Positions 7,986-16,928 of a stretch of 64,000 nt of DNA are shown one piece after another. Origin of the DNA: Candidatus Didemnitutus sp. (GTDB taxonomy: Bacteria > Verrucomicrobiota > Verrucomicrobiia > Opitutales > Opitutaceae); contig JAHCAY010000001.1 of assembly GCA_019634575.1 (NCBI GenBank), positions 1,054,001 to 1,118,000 of the forward strand. Direction: 5' to 3'. A program made the position numbers and the translations under genes. The notes below the pieces were generated by a model. It had not been told where the DNA came from and ran no database searches. It was given only the letters and a program-made list of their open reading frames with translations. Every line of letters begins with the position of its first letter. Positions within the stretch are counted from its first letter, which is position 1.

Positions 7986-8657
7986 ATGAAAAACCGGGCC
8001 ACCACCACGCGCCGCGCCTCCCCGGACCGCGAAAAACGTCGGCAGGAAATCCTGCGCGCGGCCACCCAGCTCTTCGCCGAGCGGGGCATGGAAAACGTCA
8101 CCTTCGGCGACATCGCCCGCTCCGCGCGGTTGAGCCGGCCGCTCGTGTATTTCTATTTTCCCGACCTCGAAACGCTCTTCCTCGAAGCGGTCGTCGTCGC
8201 CACCAGCAAGCTTCAGCAGCGTTTCGTCCACGCCTTGCGGCCGAGTCTGAAAGGCCTCGATCAACTCATGGCGCTCGGCGCCGCCTACGTGCAATTCGCG
8301 CGCGACGAACCGGCGCTCTTCCAGCTCTTGGCGCACCGCGAAACCAAATCCAACTCCGCCGCGAAGGCCGAGCACCCGCTCGAAAAGGAATGCCACGCTC
8401 GCTTCAGCGGCATCATGGACGTCCTCGGCGCCACCTTGCGCCAGGGCGTCGCCGACCGCTCGATCCGCCCCGATGTCGGCGATCCGGCGCAGGTCGCCGT
8501 GTGCCTCTGGGGCCTGACGCACGGCTTGATTCAAATCAGCACCACGCAGCTGCCCACGATTGAGAGCAAGCTCGGTGCCGCCGCCGCGGCCGGCCTGCCC
8601 GACTTCGGCCTGGACCTCCTCCGCCGCAGCCTCGCGGCGCGCACACGGCGTTCTTGA
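7986..8657 (+). CDS. TetR/AcrR family transcriptional regulator
   Basis: A 223-residue regulator. The N-terminal helix-turn-helix reads REKRRQEILRAATQLFAERG, then a recognition helix around SARLSRPLVYFYFPDLETL. The C-terminal two thirds is the variable helical ligand-binding and dimer domain. The ATG at 7986 is chosen over TTG 7959 because the operator-like site at 7952-7964 would otherwise lie across the start. The gene lies directly upstream of, and in the same direction as, a tolC-adaptor-RND operon, whose promoter region overlaps the tetR stop. It is therefore likely a local repressor of the pump, with an unknown ligand. Confidence 0.9.
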   Translation: MKNRATTTRRASPDREKRRQEILRAATQLFAERGMENVTFGDIARSARLSRPLVYFYFPDLETLFLEAVVVATSKLQQRFVHALRPSLKGLDQLMALGAAYVQFARDEPALFQLLAHRETKSNSAAKAEHPLEKECHARFSGIMDVLGATLRQGVADRSIRPDVGDPAQVAVCLWGLTHGLIQISTTQLPTIESKLGAAAAAGLPDFGLDLLRRSLAARTRRS

Positions 8658-8684
8658 CAACCTGTCAGCGCTGACAAACTGTCA
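8655..8684. promoter_or_regulatory. Double TGAC-N5-GTCA operator-like site before the efflux operon
   Basis: TGACAACCTGTCA (8655-8667) and TGACAAACTGTCA (8672-8684) are spaced 17 bases start to start. Their inner halves also form the 14-bp palindrome TGTCAGCGCTGACA. The site ends six bases before the TolC-like ATG at 8691, so a bound regulator would cover the promoter or ribosome entry region. The first half overlaps the tetR stop codon. Confidence 0.65.
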
Positions 8685-8690
8685 GCGCCC

Positions 8691-10091
8691 ATGTTTCGGC
8701 CGTCAGCCTCGCTCACTCTGCTCTGCCTTGCTCCGCTCGTCCTTGGCGCGAGCGAAATCCCGTCCTGGCCCGCGCCACCACCCGCCGTCGACGCGCTCGT
8801 CGCCGAGGCCTTTCACTCCAACCTCGCTCTTGCCGGCGAGTCGCTCGAGGTCGAGCGCGCGGCCGCCCGCCTCGCCGAAGCGCGCAGCCAGTTTCTCCCC
8901 CGCGTCGATCTGCTCGCCCGCTACAGCGCCGCCGACGGCGGCCGGACCATCGACTTCCCCGTCGGCGATCTGCTCAACGGCGCCTACGCCACCCTCAACC
9001 AGTTCCTCGCCACGCAAGGCCAGCCCGCGCGCTTCCCCTCCGTCGCCAACCAATCCATTCCGCTCCTCCGCTCGCGCGAGCAGGAAACCAAGCTGCGCCT
9101 CACTCAGCCCCTCTACGCACCGGAAATCACACGCGGCAACGCCGCCGCCCGCGCCGGACTCGCCGCCCGCGAAGCCCAGCTCACCGCCTATCGCCGCCAC
9201 CTCCGCGCGGCGGTGATCGAAGCCTTTTTCCGCCACGAGCAGGCCACCGCCGCCGTCGCCACCTACCGCTCCGCACTCGAACTCGTCACCGAGTCGCTGC
9301 GCGTCAACCGCGTCCTCGTCGCCAACGACAAAGCCACCGACGACGCCGTCCTCCGCGCCACCGCCGAACTGGCGACCGTGCAACAGCAGCTGGCCGACGC
9401 GGAGAAGGACTGCGCCCTCGCCCGCAGCTACGCGAATTTCCTGCTCAACCGCCCGCTCGCCACGCGCATCGCCCCGCTCGACGAAGCGGAAGCCGAGCAC
9501 TACGCCGCCGAGCTCGCCCGCGCCGCGGTGCCAGCCCTCGACGCGCAATCCCGCGAGGAAATCGCCGCGCTCTCCTCCGCCCGCACCGCCGCGCGCGCCA
9601 CGACCGAGGCCGCCCAGTCTCGTCAGCGTCCTTCGCTCGGCCTCGCGGTCGAAACCGGCATTCAAGGCGAGTCCTACCGCACCGGCGCCGGCAGCAACTA
9701 CACCATCGGCTCGGTCGTGCTCGAGTGGAACCTGTTCGACGGCTCCGAACGCCACCATCGCGTCGCGCAGGCACGCATCGACGAGCGGCAGGCCGACCGC
9801 GCCTTGCAGGAAACCCGCCAGCAGCTCGACCTCCAGCTCCAGCAGGCGCGCGACGAGTTCTCGACCGCCCGCCTCGCGCTCGCTTCCGCCGTCGCGCGTC
9901 GCGACGCCGCCCGCGCCACCTACCGCCTCGTGGCTCGCCGCGAGGCCGAGGGCATCGCCAACCAGCTCACCGTGCTCGACGCCCGTCACACCCTGACGTC
10001 CGCCGAACTCAATTTCTCCATCACCCGCGCCCGCCTTGCCATCGCCGCCGCGCAACTCGACCGCGCCTCGGCGCTCACGCCCCTCCCCTGA
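8691..10091 (+). CDS. TolC family outer-membrane efflux protein
   Basis: A 466-residue protein with a cleavable-type signal peptide (hydrophobic residues 8-20, ending LVLGAS) and two related helical-barrel repeats typical of TolC/OEP proteins. These are rich in Ala, Arg and Gln heptads (ERAAARLAEARSQFLPRVDL; then the RPSLGL and FDGSERHHRVAQA blocks). It forms the outer-membrane channel of a tripartite efflux pump. It is the first gene of the operon with the adaptor and RND genes, 13 and 21 bases apart, and is preceded by the double operator-like site. Confidence 0.93.
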   Translation: MFRPSASLTLLCLAPLVLGASEIPSWPAPPPAVDALVAEAFHSNLALAGESLEVERAAARLAEARSQFLPRVDLLARYSAADGGRTIDFPVGDLLNGAYATLNQFLATQGQPARFPSVANQSIPLLRSREQETKLRLTQPLYAPEITRGNAAARAGLAAREAQLTAYRRHLRAAVIEAFFRHEQATAAVATYRSALELVTESLRVNRVLVANDKATDDAVLRATAELATVQQQLADAEKDCALARSYANFLLNRPLATRIAPLDEAEAEHYAAELARAAVPALDAQSREEIAALSSARTAARATTEAAQSRQRPSLGLAVETGIQGESYRTGAGSNYTIGSVVLEWNLFDGSERHHRVAQARIDERQADRALQETRQQLDLQLQQARDEFSTARLALASAVARRDAARATYRLVARREAEGIANQLTVLDARHTLTSAELNFSITRARLAIAAAQLDRASALTPLP

Positions 10092-10104
10092 TTCCGTTCC
10101 TCTC

Positions 10105-11157
10105 ATGTCGCCGCGTCCTTCCCTCCTCCTCGCCCTCGCGTTCCTCGCCAGCCTCGCCGGCTGCGGTCGCCCGCCCGCCCCGACTACCACCGCGCTGCCG
10201 CCCCTCGTGATCGAGGCCGCGCCCGCCCAACTCACCACCGATGCGATCCCCGTCGAAGGCACCGCGCTCGTCAGTCGTCGCGCGGAATCCACGCTCTCGT
10301 TCAAGACCGGTGGGCTCATCGCCACGATCCCCGTCCGCGCCGGCGACACTGTGCACGCGGGCCAGACGCTCGCCATGCTCCGTCTCGATGAGATCGACGC
10401 ACTCGTCGCCCAAGCCCGCACCGCCGAGGAGAAATCCCGCCGCGATCTCGCGCGCGTTCAGGCGCTGCAAACCGAGCGCGTCGCAACTCTCGAAAACCTC
10501 CAGGACGCCCGCAGTGCGCTCGACGCCGCCTCGGCCGCGTTACGCGCCGCCGAGTTCAACCGCGCGCACTCCGTCATCCTCGCTCCGGCCGACGGCCGCA
10601 TCCTCCGCCGTCTCGCCGAGCCGGACGAACTCGCCGCACCGGGCCGCCCGATCCTCGTCTTCGCGGGCGACACTGCCGGCTGGATCGCGCGCCTCGGCGT
10701 GACAGAGCGCGAAATCGTGCGCCTACATCTCGGCGACCGCGCCGAGATTTCCTGGAATGGCGCCGCGCCCGTGCCGGCGACCGTCGCGCAGATTGCCGAA
10801 TCCACCGATCCCGCCACGCGAACCGTGGAAGTCGAACTGGCGCTCGACGCCGCCGCGCCCGTCGGCGCGCGCAGCGGTTTCATCGTCGACGCCCGCATCT
10901 TTCCCCAACCGCTGCCCACGCCGCGCACCACCGTGCCACTCGCCGCACTGGTGGAAGGGAGTGAGCACCACGCACACGTCTTCGTCATCGCGGCCGACCA
11001 AAAGACCGTGCGTCGCGTGCCAGTCGAGGTTGAGGCGCTGCGCAGCGACCGCGCCTACCTTCGGACTGCGCTCCCCGCGGGCAGCCGCGTCGCGACCACC
11101 GGTGCCGAATTCCTCTCCGACGGACGCGCTGTCACTGTGGCCGGAGCCACGCCCTAA
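10105..11157 (+). CDS. RND efflux periplasmic adaptor (membrane fusion protein), lipoprotein
   Basis: A 350-residue adaptor. A lipobox LAGC at residues 17-20 predicts lipidation and inner-membrane anchoring. Then come the first half of the biotinyl-lipoyl domain, a helical hairpin (EEKSRRDLARVQALQTERVA and following), the second lipoyl half (ILAPADGRILRRL), and the beta-barrel and membrane-proximal domains. It couples the RND pump to the TolC-like channel. ATG 10105 places the signal peptide at the N-terminus; the longer in-frame start at 10036 lies within the tolC-like gene. Confidence 0.93.
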   Translation: MSPRPSLLLALAFLASLAGCGRPPAPTTTALPPLVIEAAPAQLTTDAIPVEGTALVSRRAESTLSFKTGGLIATIPVRAGDTVHAGQTLAMLRLDEIDALVAQARTAEEKSRRDLARVQALQTERVATLENLQDARSALDAASAALRAAEFNRAHSVILAPADGRILRRLAEPDELAAPGRPILVFAGDTAGWIARLGVTEREIVRLHLGDRAEISWNGAAPVPATVAQIAESTDPATRTVEVELALDAAAPVGARSGFIVDARIFPQPLPTPRTTVPLAALVEGSEHHAHVFVIAADQKTVRRVPVEVEALRSDRAYLRTALPAGSRVATTGAEFLSDGRAVTVAGATP

Positions 11158-11178
11158 CCCCTGCCGCCGCACCGCGCC

Positions 11179-14100
11179 ATGAAACTGACGGACTTCTCCG
11201 TTCGGAACTACCAGTTCACGATCATCGTGTTTCTGCTCCTCGTCGCCATCGGCGTTGTCGCGCTCCAAACCATCCCGCGCACCGAGGACCCGCAACTTTC
11301 GTTCCCCGGCTATCACCTCGTGATCGTGAGCCCGGGCGCCAATCCCACCGACCTCGAGCGCCTCGTCGCCCGTCCGCTCGAGGACGCGATCAAGGAGCTC
11401 GATGACCTGACCAAGCTCCAGAGCACCATCCGCGACAGCGTCGTCTACATCGAGGTGGAGTTCAAATACGGCATCGATATCGACCGCAAATACGACGACC
11501 TGCTGCGGCAGGTGAACCAAGTGCGGCCGACGCTGCCGGCCGGCATCACCGATTTCGAGGTGAAGAAAGAGCAGACGAACCACGTCGCGATTCTGCAAGT
11601 CGCGCTCGTCTCCGCCGACGCCAGCTACGCGCGGCTCCAAGACCTCGCCGAGACGCTCCGCAAGCGCCTCGAACTCTCACCGGGCGTCGGCAAAGTCGAG
11701 AAATGGGCTTATCCGGAAAAGCAAATCCGCGTCACGCTCGACCTCGATAAAGTCGCGCAGTTGCAGCTCTCCATCTCGCGCATCACCGACGCGATCGGCG
11801 CCGCCAACGTGAATATCCCCGGCGGCACCGTCGAGACCGGCGGCCGCCGTTTCACGGTGAAAACCAGCGGCAGCTACGCCTCGCTCGCCGACATCGGCGA
11901 AACGCCCGTCGCGGGCAGCGGCACGGCCGTCGTCCGCCTCCGCGACATCGCCGCGATCAGCTGGGACTACGAGGACCACGAGCACCTCGGTCGGTTCAAG
12001 GGCGAGCGCGCCGTCTTCGTCACTGTGCAGGCGCAAAAGGGCCAGAACACCTTCGACGTCACCGCCGGCATGAAGCCCGTCCTCACCGCCTTCCGCGCCA
12101 CCCTGCCCGGCGACGTGCGACTTGAAGAAGGCTTCGAGCAGGCACAGAACATCGAGCGCCGTCTCGGTCGCCTGCGCACGGACCTGCTGGTGGCGATCGG
12201 ACTGGTCGCGCTCACCGTCGCGCCGCTCGGATTCCGGGCCGCACTGATCGTGATGATCTCGATCCCGCTGTCGCTCGCGATGGGCGTCGCCGCGCTGCAA
12301 TGGTTCGGCCACACGCTCAACCAGCTCTCGATCGTCGGCTTTGTCATCGCGCTCGGCCTGCTCGTCGACGACTCCATCGTCGTCGTGGAGAATATCGCGC
12401 GCTTCCGCCGCGCCGGCTACGCGCCGCAAGAAGCCGCGATTCAAGCCACCAACCAGATCGCCGTGGCCGTCCTCGGCACCACGGCGACGTTGTTGTTCGC
12501 GTTCCTGCCGCTGCTCCTGCTCCCTGGCGGACCCGGGCTGTTCATCCGCGCCCTGCCGCTCGCCGTTGAAGTCACCGTGCTCGCCTCGCTCGGCGTCGCG
12601 CTCACCATCGTGCCGTTCCTCGCCAGCCGTTTTCTCGCCGCCCACGAGGACGCGGAGGGCAACTGGCTGCTGCGCGCGCTGCAACGCGCCATCCACGTCA
12701 CCTACCGGCCGGTCCTGCATTGGGCGATGCAACACCGTGCGGCCACTCTCGCCGGCGTCGCCACGCTGTTCGCCGCCTCGCTCGCCCTGCTGCCGGTGAT
12801 CGGCTTCAGTCTCTTCCCGAAATCCGGCACGCCGCAGTTCATCATCAATCTCGAGGCCCCCGAGGGCGCCGGTCTCGCCGCGACCGACCGCATCGCGCGC
12901 CAAGTCGAAGACGCCCTCCGCACCACGCCGGAGATCGATTGGTGGTTCACCAACGTCGGACACGGCAATCCGTTCATCTACTACAACTTTTCCCCCGCAC
13001 AGCAGAAGCCGAACCTCGGCGAAATCTACGCGCAAGTGAAACCCGAGTTCGCCAGCGATCAGCGCACTCCGGTTATCCTTGCCGGCCTGCGCCGGAAACT
13101 CGCCGGCATCGCCGGCGCGCAGATTCTCGTGCGCGAATTCGAACAGGGACCGCCGATCGAGGCCCCCATCGCCGTGCGCGTCTTCGGCGAAGATCTCGAC
13201 CGCCTCGCCGCGCTCGCCGCCGACGTCGAAACCGTCCTGCGCCGCACGCCCGGCACCGAGAATATCGGCAACCCGGTGCGCATGCGTCGCACGGACCTGC
13301 ACGTCCGCATTGATCGTTCCGCCGCCGCACTCCTCGGCGTGCCGGACGCGGAGATCGACCGCGCCGTGCGTCTCGCGCTCGCCGGGCTCAAGGTCGCCCG
13401 CTTCCGCGATGACGATGCCGACGAATACAACATCCAGCTCGCCCTCCCCCGCGGCCAGCACGCCGATCTCTCGCGCTGGCCGAAAATCCAGGTGCAGACC
13501 GCGAGCGGCGCCTTCGTTCCGCTCGCCCAGGTCGCCACGCTCGAATTCGACTCCGCGCCCGCCGTCATCCTCCGTTACCTGCGCGAACGCTGCGTCATCG
13601 TCACCGCCTACGTGCGCGACGGCTACAACGTCGGCAAAACCACCGAGCTCGTCGCCGCGGAACTGGCGAAACGCGACTGGCCGGCCGGTTACCGCTTCGA
13701 GTTCGGCGGTGAAGTCGCGAGCCGCAAGGAAAGCTTCGGCGGCCTCGGTTCCGCGATCCTCATCGCGGTTTTCGGCATCCTCGCGATTCTTGTCCTCGAG
13801 TTTCGCAGCTTCCGCGGCACCTTCATCGTCGCGTCGATCATCCCGCTCGGCGTGATCGGCGGCATCGTCGCGCTGTGGCTCGCCGGCTATTCGCTCTCGT
13901 TCACCGCCACCGTCGGCTTCGTCGCACTCATCGGCATCGAGATCAAGAACTCGATCCTGCTCGTCGACTTCACCAACCAGCTCCGCGCCCAAGGCGTGCC
14001 GTTGCGCGAGGCGATCGAGCAAGCCGGCGAAGTGCGTTTCCTGCCCGTCGTGCTGACCACGCTCACCGCCCTCGGCGCGCTCGTGCCGCTCGCCGTCCAA

Positions 14101-14265
14101 GGCGCCGGACTCTACTCGCCGCTCGCCGTCGTCATTATCGGCGGACTGCTCAGTTCGCTGCTCCTGTCGCGCGTCGTCACACCCGTGCTCTACAGCCTCA
14201 TGCCGCCGCCCGGCCCGGAAACGGAAACCGCTCCCGCCAAGCCGTCCCCGAATCCCGCGCTGTAA
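11179..14265 (+). CDS. RND efflux transporter, inner-membrane pump subunit
   Basis: A 1028-residue HAE-type RND transporter with two halves of one plus five transmembrane helices each, each half carrying a large periplasmic loop. Helix 4 bears the proton-relay pair Asp397-Asp398 (LGLLVDDSIVVVENI), and the second half has GIEIKNSILLVDF. It uses the proton gradient to expel substrates, typically drugs, solvents or lipids. Last gene of the tetR-linked operon; a REP-like palindrome follows. Substrate cannot be read from the sequence. A heavy-metal type is unlikely because the Met-rich metal sites of CusA are absent. Confidence 0.95.
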   Translation: MKLTDFSVRNYQFTIIVFLLLVAIGVVALQTIPRTEDPQLSFPGYHLVIVSPGANPTDLERLVARPLEDAIKELDDLTKLQSTIRDSVVYIEVEFKYGIDIDRKYDDLLRQVNQVRPTLPAGITDFEVKKEQTNHVAILQVALVSADASYARLQDLAETLRKRLELSPGVGKVEKWAYPEKQIRVTLDLDKVAQLQLSISRITDAIGAANVNIPGGTVETGGRRFTVKTSGSYASLADIGETPVAGSGTAVVRLRDIAAISWDYEDHEHLGRFKGERAVFVTVQAQKGQNTFDVTAGMKPVLTAFRATLPGDVRLEEGFEQAQNIERRLGRLRTDLLVAIGLVALTVAPLGFRAALIVMISIPLSLAMGVAALQWFGHTLNQLSIVGFVIALGLLVDDSIVVVENIARFRRAGYAPQEAAIQATNQIAVAVLGTTATLLFAFLPLLLLPGGPGLFIRALPLAVEVTVLASLGVALTIVPFLASRFLAAHEDAEGNWLLRALQRAIHVTYRPVLHWAMQHRAATLAGVATLFAASLALLPVIGFSLFPKSGTPQFIINLEAPEGAGLAATDRIARQVEDALRTTPEIDWWFTNVGHGNPFIYYNFSPAQQKPNLGEIYAQVKPEFASDQRTPVILAGLRRKLAGIAGAQILVREFEQGPPIEAPIAVRVFGEDLDRLAALAADVETVLRRTPGTENIGNPVRMRRTDLHVRIDRSAAALLGVPDAEIDRAVRLALAGLKVARFRDDDADEYNIQLALPRGQHADLSRWPKIQVQTASGAFVPLAQVATLEFDSAPAVILRYLRERCVIVTAYVRDGYNVGKTTELVAAELAKRDWPAGYRFEFGGEVASRKESFGGLGSAILIAVFGILAILVLEFRSFRGTFIVASIIPLGVIGGIVALWLAGYSLSFTATVGFVALIGIEIKNSILLVDFTNQLRAQGVPLREAIEQAGEVRFLPVVLTTLTALGALVPLAVQGAGLYSPLAVVIIGGLLSSLLLSRVVTPVLYSLMPPPGPETETAPAKPSPNPAL

Positions 14266-14306
14266 CCCGCGTCCGCAGCGCGTCGGTTTCATCACACTCG
14301 TCGCCG

Positions 14307-14333
14307 GGTAGCCCGCGCTCTCCGAGCGCGGGT
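14307..14333 (+). repeat. REP-like palindrome, family B
   Basis: GGTAGCCCGCGCTCTCCGAG followed by CGCGGGT: a GTAG head, with stem CCCGCGCTC/GAGCGCGGG longer than in the sister copies. It lies downstream of the RND operon. Confidence 0.8.
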
Positions 14334-14419
14334 CAGCGCGGTCGCCGAATGCCCCGCCGCCCGCCCGCACTCCTCGCTTGCGCCCCGCCGCGAAGCGGAG
14401 AATTCATCTCGTTCCCCCG

Positions 14420-16927
14420 ATGCAATTCTCCCTCGCCACCCGGACCGCCAGCCTGAGCGTGGGCGAATTCTCGGACTTCGCACTCGGGCCGCGCGAGGCC
14501 GGCGGCGGCGGATCCGCCGGCATCTGGCGCGCCCAACTCGGCCAGCACTGGCACAACGAGCTCCGCGCTCAGACCGAGCGCGCCCACACCCGCGACGGCG
14601 CCCTCGCACCCGACGTCGCTTTTGAGGTCTCCATCGAAGGCCGCGTCGCCCACCGCGGTTGGACCATCACCCTCGGCGGTCGCATCGACCAGCTCGTCGG
14701 CTCGACGCTGCGGGAAATCAAAACCGTCACGCGCCCGCTCCCCGCCGACGAAGCCGAACTGCGCGCCGACTACGGTCCCTATTTCCTCCAGCTCGCCACC
14801 TACGTCGTTCTCGCCCGGACCACTCCCAACTCCCCGCTCCCCGCTCTGCGTCGCTCGCCGCCCCTCCGCGCCGAACTCATCTTCGTCGAAGCCGGCTCCG
14901 GCCTCTCGCAAACCCTCACGCTCACCGCCTTCGACGAGGCGCTCGTCACGCATCAGCTCGACGCCGTCGTCGAATTCCTCGAACTGCAAAGCCGTGCCGC
15001 CGAGCGCCGCCACCGGCTGAATTTCCGTTCGCCCTTCCCCTCGCTCCGCCCCGGCCAGGAGACGATCCACGCCGATCTCGCCGCCGCCTTTGCCCGCTCG
15101 CCCGTCGTCCTGCTCGAAGCTCCCACCGGCTACGGCAAGACCGGTTGCGCCCTCGAGTTCGCCCTCGGCGAGCTCCGCGCCGCGCACTACGACCGCCTGA
15201 TCTGGCTCACCGGCAAATCCACCGGCCAGCTCCAAGTCGTCGAAACCCTGCGCCGCATGACGCATCCCCTCCCCGGCCCTTGTAACCTAATAGGTTACAA
15301 TGCCAACTTCACTCCCGAGCGAGCCGGCGACAATTGTAACCTATTAGGTTACAATGCGCCGCTCGCTTACTGGCAGGTGCGCAACAAGGGCGAGCATTGC
15401 GTGAACGTCGAATTCCACTGCGTGCGCGACAACTGCGGCTACCTCGCCGGCGCCGAGGAGCGCTGGCCCGCGAGCGGCCTCGCCCGCTTCCACCGCGATC
15501 CGACGCAAGCGCGCGATCTCGACACTCTGCGTGCGGCCGGACGCGAGGCTTTGATCTGCCCCTACGAGATCACGCGCACCGCGCTCGCCTTCAACGACGT
15601 CTGGATCGGCGACTACAACTACGTCTTCGCGCCCGACAACCGCGGCCTCTTCTTCGAACAACCGGGCTTCAACGCCGCGCGCACGCTGCTCATCGTCGAC
15701 GAAGCGCACAACCTGCCCTCGCGCGTCGCCGACGCGTATTCGCACACCGCCCATGACGGCGACGTGCGCGCGCTCCTCGCCGAACTCGACCACCAACGCG
15801 CGCCGACTCCGCTGCTGCTCGCCGTCGAAACCTGGGCCCGCACGCTCGCGAGCGTTTCACCCTGCGAAATCCTCGACGGCGCGCTCGAAGCCGACGTGCG
15901 CGACGCGCTCGACCGGCTCGCCGAACTCGTCACCACGCTCCCGCTCGACTACGCCGCGCTCGGCCCGCACCACAGTGAGACGCTCTGGCAGTTCGCCAAG
16001 CTGAACGATTTTCTCCACGACACCCGGCTCCGGCGCCTGCTCTGGTCGCGGCGCGAGGGAGAGCTCGAGTTCACCTGCGTCGATGCCACCGAGGCCATCG
16101 GCGAATCGCTCGGCGCTTTCGGCGGTGCGCTGCTCATGTCGGCCACGCTTGCGCCGTTCGATCAATTCGCGGCGTCATGCGGGATCGGCACCTGTGGGAG
16201 CGAGCTTGCTCGCAACTGCTCCTCGGTCGTGAGCAAGCTCGCTCCCACAAATTACACCGCGCTCCGCGCGCCCGCGCCGTGGCGCCACGGCGCCTACGAC
16301 GTCGCGGTCGACCTGCGCGTAGCCACGACACTGCGCGAGCGCACGGCGAACTACCAAACGACCGCCACGACGATCGAGCAGCTCTTCGGCACCGCCGGCC
16401 GCGCCGTGGTCGTGTTCTTCCCTTCCTACGCCTACGCCGAGACCATCCAGCGCACGCTCGGGCAAATCGGCTCCGTCGTGCGCGTGTCGCTGCAACCCAA
16501 GCTCCCCGACCTCGCCGCCCAAGCGGCCTGGGTCGAGGAAAACCTCGCGCTCTCCGACGCGCTGTTTCTCGTGCTCGGCAGCAGCTTTGCCGAGAGCATC
16601 GACCTGCTCGGCGGACGCGTCTCGCATGCCATGGTCGTCGGCCCGGCGCTGCCGGAAGTGAATGCCGTGCAACGCGCGCGCCTCGATGCCTTCAGCGCGC
16701 TCGGCCGCGACGCGGCGTTTCGCCGCGTCTATCAAATCCCGGGCCTGCAAAAAGTGAACCAAGCCCTCGGCCGCCTCGTGCGCGGCCCCGGCCATCGCGC
16801 GAAAATCCTTCTGCACTGCCGCCGCTTCGCCGAGCCGAGCTACGCCGCGCTCCTCGACGCCGAGTGCCAACAGTATCGCGAGCTCGCCACCGCCGCCGAT
16901 CTGGACGCCTGGCTGCGCGGCGAGTGA
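14420..16927 (+). CDS. Fused Cas4/RecB-type nuclease and DinG/XPD-type Fe-S helicase
   Basis: An 835-residue protein. Residues 1-200 look like a PD-(D/E)XK nuclease: GGRIDQLVG (motif II Asp), LREIKTV (ExK) and FLQLATYV (QxxxY). The rest is a superfamily 2 DNA helicase: Walker A APTGYGKT near residue 236, a cysteine-rich Fe-S segment (GEHC, EFHC, RDNC) at about 320-340, VDEAHNL, LLMSATL, and a final QALGRLVRG motif. A 5'-3' DNA repair helicase-nuclease is likely. Three blocks look inserted: residues 288-313, encoded by paired 21-bp palindromes; a Pro/Ser-rich block near residue 135; and a REP-encoded block at about 591-611. ATG 14420 is preferred over 14378. It ends one base before the convergent permease gene. 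Confidence 0.88.
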   Translation: MQFSLATRTASLSVGEFSDFALGPREAGGGGSAGIWRAQLGQHWHNELRAQTERAHTRDGALAPDVAFEVSIEGRVAHRGWTITLGGRIDQLVGSTLREIKTVTRPLPADEAELRADYGPYFLQLATYVVLARTTPNSPLPALRRSPPLRAELIFVEAGSGLSQTLTLTAFDEALVTHQLDAVVEFLELQSRAAERRHRLNFRSPFPSLRPGQETIHADLAAAFARSPVVLLEAPTGYGKTGCALEFALGELRAAHYDRLIWLTGKSTGQLQVVETLRRMTHPLPGPCNLIGYNANFTPERAGDNCNLLGYNAPLAYWQVRNKGEHCVNVEFHCVRDNCGYLAGAEERWPASGLARFHRDPTQARDLDTLRAAGREALICPYEITRTALAFNDVWIGDYNYVFAPDNRGLFFEQPGFNAARTLLIVDEAHNLPSRVADAYSHTAHDGDVRALLAELDHQRAPTPLLLAVETWARTLASVSPCEILDGALEADVRDALDRLAELVTTLPLDYAALGPHHSETLWQFAKLNDFLHDTRLRRLLWSRREGELEFTCVDATEAIGESLGAFGGALLMSATLAPFDQFAASCGIGTCGSELARNCSSVVSKLAPTNYTALRAPAPWRHGAYDVAVDLRVATTLRERTANYQTTATTIEQLFGTAGRAVVVFFPSYAYAETIQRTLGQIGSVVRVSLQPKLPDLAAQAAWVEENLALSDALFLVLGSSFAESIDLLGGRVSHAMVVGPALPEVNAVQRARLDAFSALGRDAAFRRVYQIPGLQKVNQALGRLVRGPGHRAKILLHCRRFAEPSYAALLDAECQQYRELATAADLDAWLRGE
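15280..15354 (+). repeat. Pair of 21-bp palindromes inside the helicase gene
   Basis: Both units have the 10-bp arm TTGTAACCTA, one central base and the complementary arm TAGGTTACAA. The first (15280-15300) has central A and the second (15334-15354) central T, so the units face opposite ways, 33 bases apart. They encode the repeated peptides CNLIGYNA and CNLLGYNA, just before the Fe-S cysteines. A related palindrome sits at 44742-44762. Confidence 0.9.
16193..16249 (+). repeat. REP doublet (family A) inside the helicase gene
   Basis: TGTGGGAGCGAGCTTGCTCG begins at 16193, and the inverted partner ending in GCTCCCACA closes at 16249. The pair is in frame and encodes CGSELARNCSSVVSKLAPTN, just after motif LLMSATLAPFDQF. 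The same REP unit flanks the RAYT gene at 46055 and 46636. Confidence 0.9.
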
Positions 16928-16928
16928 A

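Noticed and set aside
15280..15354. Possible minimal CRISPR (two repeats around a 33-base spacer)
   Set aside because: The units are palindromes in opposite orientation, lie in frame in a gene, and there are only two with no cas genes nearby. A dispersed palindrome pair explains them better.
14420..16927. Assignment of the helicase-nuclease as a CRISPR Cas3/Cas4 component
   Set aside because: The nuclease resembles Cas4/RecB, but the helicase part is of the DinG/XPD Fe-S type and there is no cas operon or array in the window.
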